A DNA stretch of 64,000 bases. It comes from Certhia americana (taxonomy: Eukaryota > Chordata > Aves > Passeriformes > Certhiidae). Location: NCBI GenBank assembly GCA_018697195.1, contig JAGMWU010000105.1, positions 56,459 to 120,458 of the forward strand, in the 5' to 3' direction. The notes beneath the pieces were generated by a model that saw only the letters and a list, made by a program, of their open reading frames with translations, searched no databases and was not told the origin of the DNA. Positions within the stretch are counted from its first letter, which is position 1. Each line of letters starts with the position of its first letter. A program made the translations under genes and the position numbers. This document shows, piece by piece, positions 62,557 through 64,000 of the stretch.

Positions 62557-62964
62557 TCCGGGCAGCCGTCAGGAGCCGTGTTGGGCTGCTGGCACTGGCC
62601 GGGGTGGAGCGATGGCCGCTCGTGGCGCGGGGTCGCCGACCTTCCTTGAATTGTCCCGAGCTGTGCCCGGAGACCAGCCGAGTTTCACCCTACCGAGCGG
62701 AGCCGAGAGTACACGCAACGGGCGAAGCACAGTTCTGACGGAGGAATCCGGTTTCTGCCGAGAAGCCGAACCGGCCTGAATTCGGCCGAACCCGGCCCCG
62801 TGTCTCGTGCCCGTTATTAGCACGATTGCAGTCACTGCCTAATGAGCTCCCGCCCGACCCCGACCTCCCCGTTCGTGTCCGTTGGCGATGGCCGGGCCGG
62901 AGGCGCCCCGGGAAACCCCGAGAAGGCGGGTTACGAGAGCGGCCCCGCCTTCCCGTGCAGGCGA
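62557..62964. other. CpG-rich core between the two minisatellites
   Basis: A CpG-dense stretch of about 400 bases in an otherwise AT-rich satellite. Toward 62700-62790 it contains scattered phrases related to the 20-bp repeat downstream (ctgacggagg, gccgagaagccgaa). No gene is recognised. Confidence 0.6.
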
Positions 62965-63480
62965 GCTCAGCTGGAGAAAGCCGAGAACTGCCGATAAAGC
63001 CGAGTACTGCCGGAGAAGCCGATTACTGCCGTAGAAAGCCGAGTCACTTGACGGAGAAATTCCGATGTGACGTAGAAAGCGAATAGTACGGAGAAGAGCC
63101 GGTACTGAACTGAGAAAGCCGAAAATTGACGGGAAAGCCGAATGTGACGGAGAAAGCCGAGAATTGACGGCGAAAGCCGAGTACTGACGGAGACAGCCGA
63201 GTACTGACGGAGAAGGCCGAATACTGCCGGAGAAAGCCGAGAAATGACGGAGAAAGCCGAGTACTCGACGGAGAAAGCCGAGTCGGACGGAGAAAGCCGA
63301 GAAATACTGACGAGAAGCCGAATACTGACGGAGAAAGCCGAGAACTGCCGGAGAACCGAGAACTGACGGAGAATCCGGGTAGTGACTGAGAAAGCCGAGT
63401 ACTGCCGGAGAAAGCCGAAATATGACGGAGAAAGCCGGTCCGAATGCACGGGCGGAGCCGAGTTGGCCGACACGAAGCCG
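62965..63480 (+). repeat. About 20-bp GC-rich minisatellite, about 25 copies
   Basis: The unit gccgagtactgacggagaaa and variants (gccgagaattgacgg, gccgaatactgccggag) repeat in one direction with occasional one- or two-base length changes. Uniform short units without spacers of distinct sequence exclude a CRISPR array. Confidence 0.95.
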
Positions 63481-63529
63481 AGTACAGCCGCACCGTAACC
63501 GAGCCCGCCAACCGATTTATTTTTATTAT

Positions 63530-64000
63530 TTTCTTTTTTATTTCTGTTGAAATAAAGTTTTATATTTTTTTTGGCTCTGACGTGTATGGTTCATGATCTC
63601 TAGAGCTTAAAACATAGATTAGAATATAAATAAAATAGTATACAGTATAATTATATCCTATAAAACAAACAGAATTACTAATATAATAAGATCTAATTAA
63701 TGTAAACAATATTATACGTTATTATAACATATAAATTATAGAACATGTATAATATGGATTAAAAATGGAACTAAAATAAAAAATCAATAATGGTTTAGAA
63801 TAGTCCCTACCATAAAGGTTTTTCATTTTTTTCTTTTTATTGGGTTAGAGGCAGGGATTTTTTTATAAATAATATAAATAAATAAATATACCACATACAT
63901 AATAGATATATACCTATCTAAAATTAAAATATAAATTAACTGTGGCCACTAAAATTATACAACTTTATGTACATCAAGATATAAATTATGTTAGGGGGGA
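63530..64000. repeat. AT-rich satellite, right flank (next copy of the composite repeat)
   Basis: From about 63555 the sequence returns to the AT-rich unit: gttttatatt, ggctctgacgtgtatggtt, ctctagagcttaaaacatag matches 61262-61320 with about one mismatch in five. A later ttgggttagaggcaggga near 63840 matches the 61.83 and 62.15 kb motifs. The composite period is therefore about 2.3 kb, and the array probably continues past the window. Confidence 0.75.

Noticed and set aside
62127..62779. Two overlapping frames of about 205 codons each
   Set aside because: They are generated by the 53-bp minisatellite; the repeat length and indels make no consistent protein repeat.
62965..63480. Possible CRISPR array
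   Set aside because: Units of about 20 bases are directly adjacent with no unique spacers, and the genome is a vertebrate.
62967..63511. Two long minus-strand frames rich in Ser/Phe/Leu
   Set aside because: They come from the 20-bp tandem repeat on the opposite strand; two frames are open at once, as expected for a short repeat without stops.

Overview
The window is vertebrate nuclear DNA, most likely from a bird. It has long GT-AG introns, compact intergenic spacers, CpG-island promoters and CR1 retrotransposon fragments as the main interspersed repeat. The species cannot be fixed from the sequence alone. Gene names rest on remembered family sequences, not on a search.

Layout, left to right. 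(1) 1-10040 carries the last four coding exons of RIN2 on the + strand (end of the VPS9 Rab5-GEF domain and the Ras-association domain). Its 3' UTR runs into a TA microsatellite and a polypyrimidine tract. (2) 11.2-19.3 kb has no gene. It holds the polypyrimidine tract, an orphan CpG-rich block (about 12.6-13.25 kb), a roughly 190-bp tandem array (14.39-15.97 kb), a large imperfect inverted repeat centred near 17.37 kb with a single inverted array unit beyond it (18.77-18.87 kb), and an antisense CR1. (3) 19.33-26.23 kb is SPDYA (Speedy A/RINGO, + strand), complete, with a promoter carrying three CCAAT boxes. (4) 26.49-32.59 kb is TRMT61B (- strand), tail-to-tail with SPDYA. All seven exons are recognisable, but the start codon is lost in a 100-N assembly gap. 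(5) From a shared GC-rich promoter at the gap, WDR43 (+ strand) runs from 32816 to 55898 in 18 exons that join in frame to 650 codons. Its introns contain three related C/D-box snoRNAs (SNORD53/SNORD92-like). (6) After the WDR43 poly(A) signals (about 56.9 kb) no gene is recognised. The sequence becomes repeat-rich: a C-poor roughly 70-bp repeat, a GATTA pentamer run, another C-poor stretch, then a composite satellite in which AT-rich units flank a CpG-rich core with a roughly 53-bp and a roughly 20-bp minisatellite.

The SPDYA-TRMT61B-WDR43 trio has the order and orientation known from human 2p23. RIN2 next to SPDYA, where human has PPP1CB, and satellite downstream of WDR43, where human has TOGARAM2, point to rearrangement boundaries or assembly joins at both ends. 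Functionally the window combines a Rab5 exchange factor, a CDK activator, a mitochondrial tRNA/rRNA m1A methyltransferase and a ribosome-biogenesis WD-repeat protein that hosts rRNA-modification guide RNAs. No previously unknown protein-coding system was found. The most unusual material is the inverted-repeat/tandem-array complex at 14-19 kb and the composite satellite at 61-64 kb.
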